Source: Streptomyces sp. NBC_01431 (GTDB lineage Bacteria > Actinomycetota > Actinomycetes > Streptomycetales > Streptomycetaceae). Taken from it: a stretch of 64,000 nucleotides of DNA. The position numbers and the translations under genes were made by a program. Below are positions 8,740 through 16,598 of the stretch, piece by piece; within the stretch, counting starts at the first letter, position 1; every line of letters begins with the position of its first letter. Where the stretch lies: positions 7,192,001-7,256,000 of the forward strand of contig NZ_CP109496.1 in the NCBI RefSeq assembly GCF_036231355.1. Reading direction: 5' to 3'. The notes below the pieces were generated by a model that did not search any database, was not told the origin of the DNA, and saw only the letters and a program-made list of their open reading frames with translations.

Positions 8740-9963
8740 ATGGACGCCGACACCACGAACGCCACCGCCACATCCGTGGACACCCTGGCCGTGCACGCGG
8801 GCCGCGAAGACCTCGCCGCCCTGGGCCTGCACGCCCCGCCCATCGACCTGTCCACGACCTACCCCTCGTACGACAGCAGGGCCGAAGCCGCCCGCATCGA
8901 CGCCTTCGCCGCCACCGGCGAGGCCCCCGAGGGCCCGCCGGTCTACGGACGGCTCGGCAACCCGACCGTCGCCCGCTTCGAGACGGCGCTGGCCCGCCTG
9001 GAGGACACCGAGGCGGCCGTCGCCTTCGCCAGCGGAATGGCGGCGCTGTCGGCCGTCCTGCTCGCCCAGCACGCCACCGGCCTGCGCCACGTCGTGGCCG
9101 TACGCCCCCTGTACGGGTGCAGCGACCACCTGCTGACCGCCGGGCTCCTGGGCAGCGAGGTCACCTGGGCCGACCCGGAGGGCGTCGCGGCCGCGATCCG
9201 CCCCGACACCGCGCTCGTCATGGTGGAGAGCCCGGCCAATCCGACCCTGGCGGAGGTGGACCTGGCGGCGCTCGCGGAGGCCTGCGGAACGGTTCCGCTG
9301 CTCGTCGACAACACCTTCGCCACCCCCGTCCTGCAACGCCCGGTGCACAGCGGGGCCCGCCTCGTGCTGCACAGCGCGACCAAGTACCTCGGCGGGCACG
9401 GGGACGTCCTCGGCGGGGTCGTCGCCTGCGACGAGGCCTTCGCCCGCCGACTGCGCCAGATCCGGTTCGCCACGGGCGGCGTCCTCCACCCGCTCGCGGG
9501 CTACCTGCTGCTGCGCGGTCTCTCCACGCTGCCGGTACGGGTGCGCGCCGCATCGGCGAGTGCCGCCTCGCTCGCCGCGCGCCTGGCCGCCGACCCTCGC
9601 GTGCTGCGGGTCCACTACCCGAAGCTGGGCGGCGCGATGGTGGCCTTCGAGACGCGCACCGACCCGCACGAGGTGATCGCCCGGGTGCGCCTGATCACCC
9701 CGGCGGTCAGCCTCGGCAGCGTCGACAGCCTCATCCAGCACCCCGCCTCCATCAGCCATCGCATCGTGCCCGAGGACGACCGGGCATCGGCCGGTGTCAG
9801 CGAGCGGCTGCTGCGGATGTCGGTCGGCCTTGAGGACACGGAGGATCTGTGGCGCGACCTGGACCAGGCGCTGGACGGCGAGCCGGTCCACCCAACTCGC
9901 CTTCTGGAACAGGGTGTTCAGGTTCCGGACAGGACCGAGGACGCCGAGTTCGCCGGCGTCTGA
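8740..9963 (+). CDS. Cys/Met-metabolism PLP-dependent lyase (trans-sulfuration family)
   Basis: A cystathionine gamma-lyase/methionine gamma-lyase type enzyme that uses PLP to eliminate or exchange the gamma-substituent of sulfur amino acids. The 407 aa protein carries YGRLGNPTV, FASGMAA, the DNTFATPV strand and the Schiff-base lysine K215 in SATKYLGGHGD. Near residue 290 the sequence runs from VHYPKL straight to GGAMVAFE. The stretch of about 15 residues found in most family members at this point (the HPGHELA-like segment) is absent. I believe other actinobacterial homologues share this shorter form, so it may mark a subfamily and not damage. The partner regulator is divergent. Confidence 0.85.
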   Translation: MDADTTNATATSVDTLAVHAGREDLAALGLHAPPIDLSTTYPSYDSRAEAARIDAFAATGEAPEGPPVYGRLGNPTVARFETALARLEDTEAAVAFASGMAALSAVLLAQHATGLRHVVAVRPLYGCSDHLLTAGLLGSEVTWADPEGVAAAIRPDTALVMVESPANPTLAEVDLAALAEACGTVPLLVDNTFATPVLQRPVHSGARLVLHSATKYLGGHGDVLGGVVACDEAFARRLRQIRFATGGVLHPLAGYLLLRGLSTLPVRVRAASASAASLAARLAADPRVLRVHYPKLGGAMVAFETRTDPHEVIARVRLITPAVSLGSVDSLIQHPASISHRIVPEDDRASAGVSERLLRMSVGLEDTEDLWRDLDQALDGEPVHPTRLLEQGVQVPDRTEDAEFAGV

Positions 9964-9996
9964 GCGCCGGGACCGGCCTTCGTTGAGCCGGGCGGC

Positions 9997-10482
9997 TCAG
10001 CGCGCCGTCTTGTTCCGGGTGAACTCGTCCTTGCCGAAACCGGCCCAACTGACCTCCAGCTTGGTGCCGTTCAGCCGGGCCGTGCCCCTGGTGCGGGTGG
10101 TGTTGCCGTCCGGGCAGGTGAGGTGCAGCTCCGTCTGACCGGCGGCGCTGCTCACCGTGCCGTTGCACAGGTGCTCGCCGAGGACGGAGGCGTTCTTGTC
10201 CTTGACGACGAGGGCGACGGGCTTGCCCTGGGTCACGGCCACCCAGTCACCGTCGATGCCTGCGGCCTTGCCGGGGGCGCCGGTTGAGGGGCTCGCGCTC
10301 GTGCCGGTGCCGCCGGTTCCGGTGGGCGCCTTCGCCGGGGCGCTGCTCGCGGCCCCCGCCGAGGCCTTGCCCGACGTCGTGTCGGGCGACTTGGCCGAGC
10401 CGCCACTGCCGCACCCCGAGGCGAGGAGGACGGCGGCGAGCCCCACGGAGGCGAGGCCGGTGTTACGCGAGAACCTGTGCAC
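9997..10482 (-). CDS. Small secreted lipoprotein, unknown function
   Basis: A 161 aa lipoprotein starting at GTG 10482, with GGGGGA upstream. It has a short basic N-terminus, a hydrophobic stretch and a lipobox-like LLASGC with the modified Cys at about residue 24. A Ser/Ala/Gly/Thr-rich flexible linker (to about residue 75) follows. The folded C-terminal part has IDGDWVAVTQGKPVALVVKD and a Cys pair (HLCNG, LTCPDG) likely to form a disulfide. It converges with the PLP lyase gene. This is a common streptomycete architecture of unknown job, probably anchored on the outer face of the membrane. Confidence 0.75.
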   Translation of the reverse strand: MHRFSRNTGLASVGLAAVLLASGCGSGGSAKSPDTTSGKASAGAASSAPAKAPTGTGGTGTSASPSTGAPGKAAGIDGDWVAVTQGKPVALVVKDKNASVLGEHLCNGTVSSAAGQTELHLTCPDGNTTRTRGTARLNGTKLEVSWAGFGKDEFTRNKTAR

Positions 10483-10594
10483 TGCTGATCGTCCCCCTGC
10501 GGAGCATCTACGGATGCGTCAAGCTACCAGCCGGGCCCGGCGCGAGACGCCGACTTGGGCTTCTCGTGAGCACCCGGGACCGGCAGGGCCGCGC

Positions 10595-10981
10595 TCAGTC
10601 GTCCAGGGTGATCCGCACGGCCACGGTGCCGCTCGGGCCGCGGCGCAGCCGGCTGCCGAGCAGCGTGAGCCGGCCGAGCAGTCCGTACTTGCGGCGCAGC
10701 AGCGCGCGGCACGCCGCGGTGGCCGCGGCGTCGCAGATCACCGCGGTCGCGGGGTGCTGTTCGCCCGTCGGGTTGCCGCGCACGTCGCAGGGCCCCGCCA
10801 GCACCCCTGGCCGGTTGCGGATGCGCTTGACCTTCCAGGAGTCGGCGACCGTCCAGATCATCAGGGCGTCACCGTCGCGGACGACCCACACCGGGGTGGC
10901 CACGGGGCTGCCGTCCTTCTTGTAGGACGTGACGAGCAGGTACTTTCCGGCGCCGAGCCGGTCCAGCACATCGGCTTGCAT
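10595..10981 (-). CDS. PPOX-class, probably F420-dependent, flavin/deazaflavin enzyme
   Basis: A 128 aa split-barrel protein of the pyridoxamine 5'-phosphate oxidase-like superfamily. The opening pattern LLVTSYKKDGSPVATPVWVV and later RIRNRPGVLAGPCDVRGNP are typical of the small actinobacterial group that binds F420 or FMN. The C-terminal half is Arg-rich and less conserved. Start ATG 10981. It is a single gene, transcribed on its own strand before the divergent O-methyltransferase. Substrate unknown. Confidence 0.75.
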   Translation of the reverse strand: MQADVLDRLGAGKYLLVTSYKKDGSPVATPVWVVRDGDALMIWTVADSWKVKRIRNRPGVLAGPCDVRGNPTGEQHPATAVICDAAATAACRALLRRKYGLLGRLTLLGSRLRRGPSGTVAVRITLDD

Positions 10982-11186
10982 ACGGCCTCCTCACGTTCGA
11001 AACGACAGGTGGACGGCCCCTTTCTAGCAGGTGCCCGCCGACCGACCACCCACCTTGCCCGGAACACCACTTGACGTCACACCCGCCCCGGCGAACCCGC
11101 ACCACACCCGCCGTGCGCTGCCACGATGGAACGGCAGTACGTCCCGACCTGACGACCGGATGTCCCGCGAGGACAGGAGCACAGCG

Positions 11187-12221
11187 ATGGCGACCGGATC
11201 ACCCAACCCGAACGACCCCGCCCACCACTTCACCCCCTCACCGCTGAACGAGCTGCTGTACGGCCACTTCTACTCCGCCGCGCTGCGGGCGGTGGCCGTG
11301 CACCGCATCGCCGATCTGCTGGCCGAGGGTCCCCGGACGGCCGAGGACCTCGCCACGAGCGCGGGCCTGCACGCCGTGTCCCTGCGGCGCGTCCTGCGGC
11401 TGCTCGCCGCGCGAGGGCTCTTCAGGGAGGACGCGCGGGGCGCCTTCGAGCTGACGGACAACGGAACTCCGTTGCGTACGGACGTCCCCGGCTCGCAGCA
11501 CGCGACGATCATGCTGGTCTCGGGCGAGATGTTCGCCACCGCGGCCGAGGGGATCGTGGACACCGTGCGCACCGGGACGCCGTCCTTCGAGACCACCTAC
11601 GGTGTCCCGTTCTTCGAGCACCTGGCCGGCTCACCCGCCGAGCGACAGCTCTTCGACGCGGGCATGGCATCCCTGTCCGGCCCGGTCGACGGCCTCGTCG
11701 CGCAGAGCTGTCCGCTGCCCGGCAGCGGAACCGTCGTCGACGTCGGCGGCGGCCGGGGCGGACTGCTGCGCGCCGTGCTCACCCGCGAACCCGCCCTGAC
11801 CGGGGTGCTCTTCGACCAGCCGGACACGGTGGCCGACCACGTGCTCGACAGCGAGGAAGTACGGGGCCGCTGGCGCGTGGAGAGCGGTGACTTCTTCTCG
11901 GCCGTACCGCGCGGCGGCGACGTCTATCTGCTCAAGCACATCCTGCACGACTGGGACGACGACGGCTGCGTCCGCATCCTGGAGGCGATCCGCCGTTCGG
12001 CCACCTTGGGCACCAAGCTGCTCGTGATCGACGCGGTACTTCCGGAGGGCAGCGCCCCGCACCCCGCCGTCGCCCTGGAGCTCATCATGATGATTCTGGT
12101 GCGGGGCAGGGAGCGTACGGTCACGGAGTTCGAGCGGTTGCTCTCGCGGGCTGGATTCAGGCTGAACCGCATCGTGCCCACCCCGTCACTGCCGTCGGTC
12201 ATCGAGGCGGAGGCGGTGTGA
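11187..12221 (+). CDS. SAM-dependent O-methyltransferase (plant COMT-like family)
   Basis: A 344 aa small-molecule methyltransferase. The ATG at 11187 has AGGAG 7 bases upstream; an in-frame ATG 27 bases earlier is less well placed. The N-terminal third is a winged-helix dimerisation region (LRAVAVHRIADLLAEGPRTA). The SAM-binding motif VVDVGGGRGG is at about residue 183, and LKHILHDWDDD at about 250 has the His-Asp-Trp typical of catalytic-base O-methyltransferases. These act on phenolic or polyketide hydroxyls. There is no biosynthetic cluster next to it, so the substrate is unknown. Confidence 0.85.
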   Translation: MATGSPNPNDPAHHFTPSPLNELLYGHFYSAALRAVAVHRIADLLAEGPRTAEDLATSAGLHAVSLRRVLRLLAARGLFREDARGAFELTDNGTPLRTDVPGSQHATIMLVSGEMFATAAEGIVDTVRTGTPSFETTYGVPFFEHLAGSPAERQLFDAGMASLSGPVDGLVAQSCPLPGSGTVVDVGGGRGGLLRAVLTREPALTGVLFDQPDTVADHVLDSEEVRGRWRVESGDFFSAVPRGGDVYLLKHILHDWDDDGCVRILEAIRRSATLGTKLLVIDAVLPEGSAPHPAVALELIMMILVRGRERTVTEFERLLSRAGFRLNRIVPTPSLPSVIEAEAV

Positions 12222-12298
12222 ACGGGGCATGTGGAGGCGGGCGTTGAGGGAGCCCCTGAAGCCTTGCGCATGCCGAGGGAGCCGCCGCGCGTGCGCTG

Positions 12299-12751
12299 TC
12301 AGAACGTCCAGGCCGCGTTGCGCAGAAAGAGGGCGACGACGGCGACGAGACAGAGGATGACGGCCCAGGAGCCGCGGCCGGTGTGCCGGTTCCCGCGGCG
12401 CCGCTTCGAGGTCCTCGCCTTCCTCGGGCCGCGCGGACGCGTGCCCTCGCCGGGCGCCGCACCCGCGGCCGTCTCGGCCAGCAACCGGCGGCAGACGGTG
12501 GCGAGTTCACTCGTGCCGATGGTGAGACTGACGACGGTCTCCGAGCGGGCCGGGGCCGTGGTGCCCCCGTCGAGGATGCGGCCAGCACGGAGCAGCACCT
12601 GGTCCTGGCCGCCGGTGGGGGAGAGGCTGATCCAGCGCTCGACGTGTGACCCGCGGATGACGACACTGCCGGACCGCTCCCGGTACACGGTGTGCTCCCG
12701 CCACAGCACCACGGCCAACTCCCTTGCGGTGTCCCGCAGTTGCGCACTCAC
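12299..12751 (-). CDS. Tail-anchored membrane protein, unknown function
   Basis: Start placed at GTG 12751 (VSAQLRDTARELA), with GGGGGA just upstream. An upstream extension of 32 codons is open but not supported. The product is about 150 aa. The first 85 residues form a compact beta-rich cytosolic domain (SVVIRGSHVERWISLSPTGG). A basic linker rich in Arg/Lys follows, and a single C-terminal transmembrane helix (WAVILCLVAVVALFL) ends 9 residues before the stop, a tail-anchor layout. No family recognised. Confidence 0.65.
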   Translation of the reverse strand: MSAQLRDTARELAVVLWREHTVYRERSGSVVIRGSHVERWISLSPTGGQDQVLLRAGRILDGGTTAPARSETVVSLTIGTSELATVCRRLLAETAAGAAPGEGTRPRGPRKARTSKRRRGNRHTGRGSWAVILCLVAVVALFLRNAAWTF

Positions 12752-12843
12752 ACGTCCCCCGTTTTTCCCCGGCCCTTCGAACAAGCATCGCACTCTAGCG
12801 TTCTGCGGGACGCTCCGCGAACCGGTCCGTCCGAGGGCGCGCC

Positions 12844-13287
12844 TCACCCCGCCGGTTCGACTTCCAGGTAGTGGTGGCGGCGCGGTCCCCGGTACTCAAG
12901 CGCCACCCATCCGAGCCGTCGCAACACCTCCGCACAGCGCTGGAGCGACTCGCTCGCCGTGTACGCGGCGCCGCCGCCGGGCGGTCCGAGCCATTCGACC
13001 CGGGCCAGCGATGGCCGGTCGGCGGCGCCGACCCGGTAGCCGGTCGCGCACCGCCGGCCCGCGGCATCGACGGCCGACGGTGCGATCCCCGCGGCCTCCA
13101 GGGCGAGGGAGACGGCCCGCACGGGCTGGAGCCGCTCCCACTGCGCGGGTGTCGAGGCGTCCGGGCCGTCCAGGACGCGCCGGATGTTCAGCAGGCCTTC
13201 GAAGGCGGTGCGCACGGCGGCCTCCCGCCCGGTCCCGCTCCGCGGTGCCTCGTCCCCTGTGGCCACCTCGAACGGCCCATCCGTCAT
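12844..13287 (-). CDS. Small protein of unknown function
   Basis: ATG 13287 is chosen because GGAGG lies 7 bases upstream; the open frame continues upstream without a site. A 147 aa acidic, soluble protein with no signal peptide. The C-terminal region (ASESLQRCAEVLRRLGWVALE, then YRGPRRHHYLEVE) looks like a helix-strand-strand fold. It is tandem with the tail-anchored gene (92 bp gap) and downstream of the SDR gene, so a loose operon is possible. Not recognised. Confidence 0.6.
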   Translation of the reverse strand: MTDGPFEVATGDEAPRSGTGREAAVRTAFEGLLNIRRVLDGPDASTPAQWERLQPVRAVSLALEAAGIAPSAVDAAGRRCATGYRVGAADRPSLARVEWLGPPGGGAAYTASESLQRCAEVLRRLGWVALEYRGPRRHHYLEVEPAG

Positions 13288-13327
13288 CGCTCGCCTCCGC
13301 TCGCGCCCGGCCGCAACCGGTCCGGTG

Positions 13328-13376
13328 TCCGAACTCACCGGAACCGTATGGTTCCGAACTCACCGGAACCGTACGG
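13328..13376. repeat. Two 24 bp direct repeats containing a palindrome
   Basis: The core CGAACTCACCGGAACCGTA occurs twice with a 25 bp period and one mismatch overall. At 13339-13356 a perfect CGGAACC-GTAT-GGTTCCG inverted repeat spans the junction. It lies between the SDR gene and the next gene downstream, so it may be a regulator site or part of a processing signal. Confidence 0.6.
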
Positions 13377-13384
13377 CAGTTGGG

Positions 13385-14125
13385 TCACCGTCCGCCCGAG
13401 ACCCGCAGGACCGTGCCGGTGGTGTACGAGGCATCGGGGGACAGCAGCCAGGCGACGGCCGCGGCGATCTCGGACGCTTCGCCGGGGCGGCCGAGCGGGA
13501 TGCCGGCGGCCGCCCGCGCCGGGCGGTCCGGATCGCCCATGGTGGCGTGTATGTCGGTGCCGATGATGCCAGGGGCCACCGCGTTCACCCGGATGCGGTC
13601 CTGGCCGAGTTCCTTGGACAGGCCGATGGTCAGGGCGTCGGTCGCGGCCTTCGACGCGGCGTAGTGGACGTAGTCGCCGGGGGCGCCGAGGGTGGCCGCG
13701 GCGGAGGAGATGTTGACGATGGCGCCGCCGCCGAGCGCGGCCATGTCGCGGGCGGCCCGTCGGCAGCAGAGCAGGTAGCCGAGGACGTTCACGTCGAGGA
13801 CGCGCCGCAGGTCGTCGGTCCGGGCATCGGCCAGCCGGCCGAGCGGTCCGGTCACCCCGGCGTTGTTGACCAGGCCGCTCACCGGGCCGAGTTCCGCCGC
13901 CGCGGTGTCGAACAGCCGCTCCACGTCCGCCTCCTGGGACGTGTCCGCCCGCACGGTGACACACCGGCCGCCCGCCTCCTGCACCATCGCGGCGACCTCC
14001 CGGGCGGCCGCCTCGTTGCTGACGTATCCGAGGGCCAGATCGTGTCCGTCGGCCGCGAGCCGGACGCATGTGGCCGCCCCGATCCCGCGACTGCCGCCTG
14101 TGACGATGGTGACCGGACGTGACAC
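13385..14125 (-). CDS. Classical short-chain dehydrogenase/reductase
   Basis: An NAD(P)-dependent oxidoreductase of 246 aa. GTG 14125 is preceded by GGGAGG at 6 bases and gives the canonical N-terminus (VTIVTGGSRGIG). It carries NNAG near residue 90, the catalytic Ser around 140 and YAASK around 153, and the common C-terminal end for the 3-oxoacyl-ACP reductase-like group. No substrate can be deduced. It is followed on the same strand by two unknown genes and preceded by ohrR on the same strand. Confidence 0.85.
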   Translation of the reverse strand: MSRPVTIVTGGSRGIGAATCVRLAADGHDLALGYVSNEAAAREVAAMVQEAGGRCVTVRADTSQEADVERLFDTAAAELGPVSGLVNNAGVTGPLGRLADARTDDLRRVLDVNVLGYLLCCRRAARDMAALGGGAIVNISSAAATLGAPGDYVHYAASKAATDALTIGLSKELGQDRIRVNAVAPGIIGTDIHATMGDPDRPARAAAGIPLGRPGEASEIAAAVAWLLSPDASYTTGTVLRVSGGR

Positions 14126-14244
14126 GTGCTGCCTCCCGCGCTGGCTGGCCCACGCATGTTGATACATGCGTGGGTATCAAGTCCTACCGCATGGCGTTCG
14201 GGCCGCCGCATCGGCCCCGCATGGAAGGCGCCTCGTCGGGCCCG

Positions 14245-14757
14245 TCAGTCCTCGGTGCAGACCGCCTCGTCGCCGGTGGCCGTCGCGAGGGGAGCCTGCG
14301 CCGCGTCCAGTCCCTCGGTCAGCGTGGCGAGGAGGGTGCGCAGGGTGTGGAAGTCGTCCGGCGGCAGGTTGACGGCTTCCGCGAGGCGGTGCGGCACGGC
14401 CACCGCGCGCTCGCGCAGTTCCGTGCCCCGGTCCGTGAGTCGGATGGTGACGGACCGCTCGTCCGCCCGGCTGCGGTGGCGTTCGACGACGCCCGCCGAT
14501 TCGAGGCGCTTGAGCAGGGGCGACAGCGTGCCCGAGTCCAGGCGCAGCTTCTCGCCGATCTTCTTGACCGGCAGTTCGCCGTGTTCCCAGAGCGTCAGCA
14601 TCACCAGGTACTGGGGGTACGTCAGCCCGAGATCCTTCAGCAGTGTGCGGTAGACGCCGTTGAACGCGCGCGAGGCGGCGTGCAGAGAGAAGCAGAGCTG
14701 CAGGTCGAGCCGCAGGTAGTCCTCGTCGTGCGGGCGGGTGGGAGGCGTGGTCACCAT
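14245..14757 (-). CDS. ohrR: OhrR, organic-peroxide-sensing MarR repressor
   Basis: A 170 aa MarR-family repressor. The reactive cysteine is C22 in LQLCFSLHAASRAF, the position and context of the sensor Cys in OhrR proteins. The winged helix is visible at LPVKKIGEKLRLDSGTLSP and the wing at RSRADERSVTIRLT. It is divergent from ohr, with overlapping palindromes in the 136 bp between them. Oxidation of C22 by organic hydroperoxide is expected to release DNA and induce both genes (known for the family). Confidence 0.93.
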   Translation of the reverse strand: MVTTPPTRPHDEDYLRLDLQLCFSLHAASRAFNGVYRTLLKDLGLTYPQYLVMLTLWEHGELPVKKIGEKLRLDSGTLSPLLKRLESAGVVERHRSRADERSVTIRLTDRGTELRERAVAVPHRLAEAVNLPPDDFHTLRTLLATLTEGLDAAQAPLATATGDEAVCTED

Positions 14758-14784
14758 GTGGCCAGGTTAGCACGCGCACCATTT

Positions 14785-14806
14785 AGTTGTGCACAACTTA
14801 ATTGTG
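14785..14806. promoter_or_regulatory. OhrR operator: two overlapping palindromes
   Basis: AGTTGTGCACAACT (14785-14798) is a perfect 14 bp palindrome. CACAA-CTTAA-TTGTG (14792-14806) overlaps it and matches the general OhrR box form (ACAATT/AATTGT). A further TTGTGTGC/TTGTGTCC pair follows. The site lies between ohrR and ohr and likely overlaps both promoters. Confidence 0.8.
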
Positions 14807-14893
14807 TGCTTCAGTTGTGTCCGGGCAGCCGAGGCTTCCCGGTACGGAGCCGCACCGGCTCCCTATCGCCGGAACACGAGAGGAACCGATCCC

Positions 14894-15310
<417 letters not shown>

Positions 15311-15338
15311 CAGCGGCGACCGGCCTTCGGGGGCGACC

Positions 15339-16301
15339 TCAGCTGGAGCGGTCGCCGCGCGCGAGCAGCGTGCGGTACCACTCCAGCGTCGCGTCGAGGG
15401 TGTCGCCCATCGCGACGGGTCCGGCGCCGAACGCGGCCTCGAAGGCGCCCGAGTCCATGATCTGCGGCTCGGTGTGCTGGTAGAACATCTCGGCGTACGC
15501 GTCCATGAAGACCTGGTCGAACGGGCCGAAGGGGCGCGGCTCTTCCAGGGTGACCACCTTCAGCGGCCGCCCGACGCGCTCCTCGATCATCCGCAGCACC
15601 TCGCGGGTGCTCAGGGCGGGGGCGGTGGGCAGGTGCCAGACGCGGCCGTCGCCGTGCGGGCTCTCGCCGAGCGTGGCGAGGCCGGCGGCCACCGCGCGGA
15701 TGTCGGTGTAGCTGTGGGGGAGGTCGATGTCCCCCAGGGTCAGCACCTCGGCGCCGGTCAGCGCGCCGGGGAAGACGGCCGCGCCGAGGGTCGAGTTGAG
15801 GACGCCGGGGCCGACGAAGTCGGCGGACCGGCCGAGCACGACCGAGGCATCCCCTTCGCGGTGTGCGGCCAGGTACTTCTCGTCCAGCTCGGCGCGCATC
15901 ATGCCCTTGTTGCTGGTGGCGCGCCACGGCGTGTCCTCCGTCATGACCTCGCCGTGGGTCTCGCCGTACGGGTAGAGCGTGTCGAGTACGACAAGGCGCG
16001 CGCCCTCGGCCGCGGCGGCGGCGAGCACGGCTCGCTGGATCCGCGGCATGACGTCGGTCTGGAGCTGGTAGGCGACGTTGACGCAGTGGTAGACGACCGC
16101 GGCTCCGCGTACGGCGGCGGCCGCCCCCTCGGGTGATCCGACATCGCCCCGCATGCGCTCAACTCCCCATATTGCAGGGCCCGTTCCCGACCGGTCGACG
16201 AGTCGCACCTGGTGACCGCGCCGGGCGAGTTCGGCCGCGACCGCCTGACCGGCCGGACCCGCGCCCAGGACCACGTGGAGGCTGTCCGTCGTGTGAGTCA
16301 T
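15339..16301 (-). CDS. NAD(P)-binding extended SDR / epimerase-like protein
   Basis: A 320 aa protein with the dinucleotide motif VVLGAGPAGQAVAAELARRG at the N-terminus, an active-site-like LYPYGE (YxxxK not clear) and LPHSYTDIRAVAAGL, typical of NAD-dependent epimerase/dehydratase relatives that include NmrA-like sensors. The ATG at 16301 follows AGAGGGGA. It is a single gene converging with ohr. A perfect palindrome lies upstream at 16363-16377. Enzyme or redox sensor cannot be decided. Confidence 0.75.
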   Translation of the reverse strand: MTHTTDSLHVVLGAGPAGQAVAAELARRGHQVRLVDRSGTGPAIWGVERMRGDVGSPEGAAAAVRGAAVVYHCVNVAYQLQTDVMPRIQRAVLAAAAAEGARLVVLDTLYPYGETHGEVMTEDTPWRATSNKGMMRAELDEKYLAAHREGDASVVLGRSADFVGPGVLNSTLGAAVFPGALTGAEVLTLGDIDLPHSYTDIRAVAAGLATLGESPHGDGRVWHLPTAPALSTREVLRMIEERVGRPLKVVTLEEPRPFGPFDQVFMDAYAEMFYQHTEPQIMDSGAFEAAFGAGPVAMGDTLDATLEWYRTLLARGDRSS

Positions 16302-16362
16302 GTCGATTCCCCTCTCGGCCAGGACGGCATCCGTCCCGGCTCCGTTGTGTGGTGTGCCGATA

Positions 16363-16377
16363 GTTAGAGACTCTAAC
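16363..16377. promoter_or_regulatory. Perfect 15 bp palindrome upstream of the extended SDR gene
   Basis: GTTAGAG-A-CTCTAAC, 62 bases upstream of the start codon, in a position suiting a repressor operator of the TetR or MarR size. No regulator gene sits beside it. Confidence 0.5.
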
Positions 16378-16510
16378 GCGCATGAATGGCCATCGCAATA
16401 GTGAGTTCTTTAAAGGCGTGCTTTGCGGGGTCGGGAGGGCACGTGCGCCCATCGCACGGGGCGGGCGACGGGCGACCGTTCGGGTCGAGCCCGCTGGTGG
16501 CGCAAGGGGA

Positions 16511-16557
16511 GAGGCGGCCGGCGGCGGACGCGAAACGCGTCCCCGCACGGCCGCCTC
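16511..16557 (-). terminator. Long hairpin, terminator of the MFS gene
   Basis: Outer arms GAGGCGGCC/GGCCGCCTC and inner perfect GGACGCG-AAA-CGCGTCC, 41 bases past the MFS stop codon on the minus strand. Confidence 0.6.
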
Positions 16558-16598
16558 GGCGCGCCCGTCTCACACCGGAAGACCCCGTGGGCCCCCGT

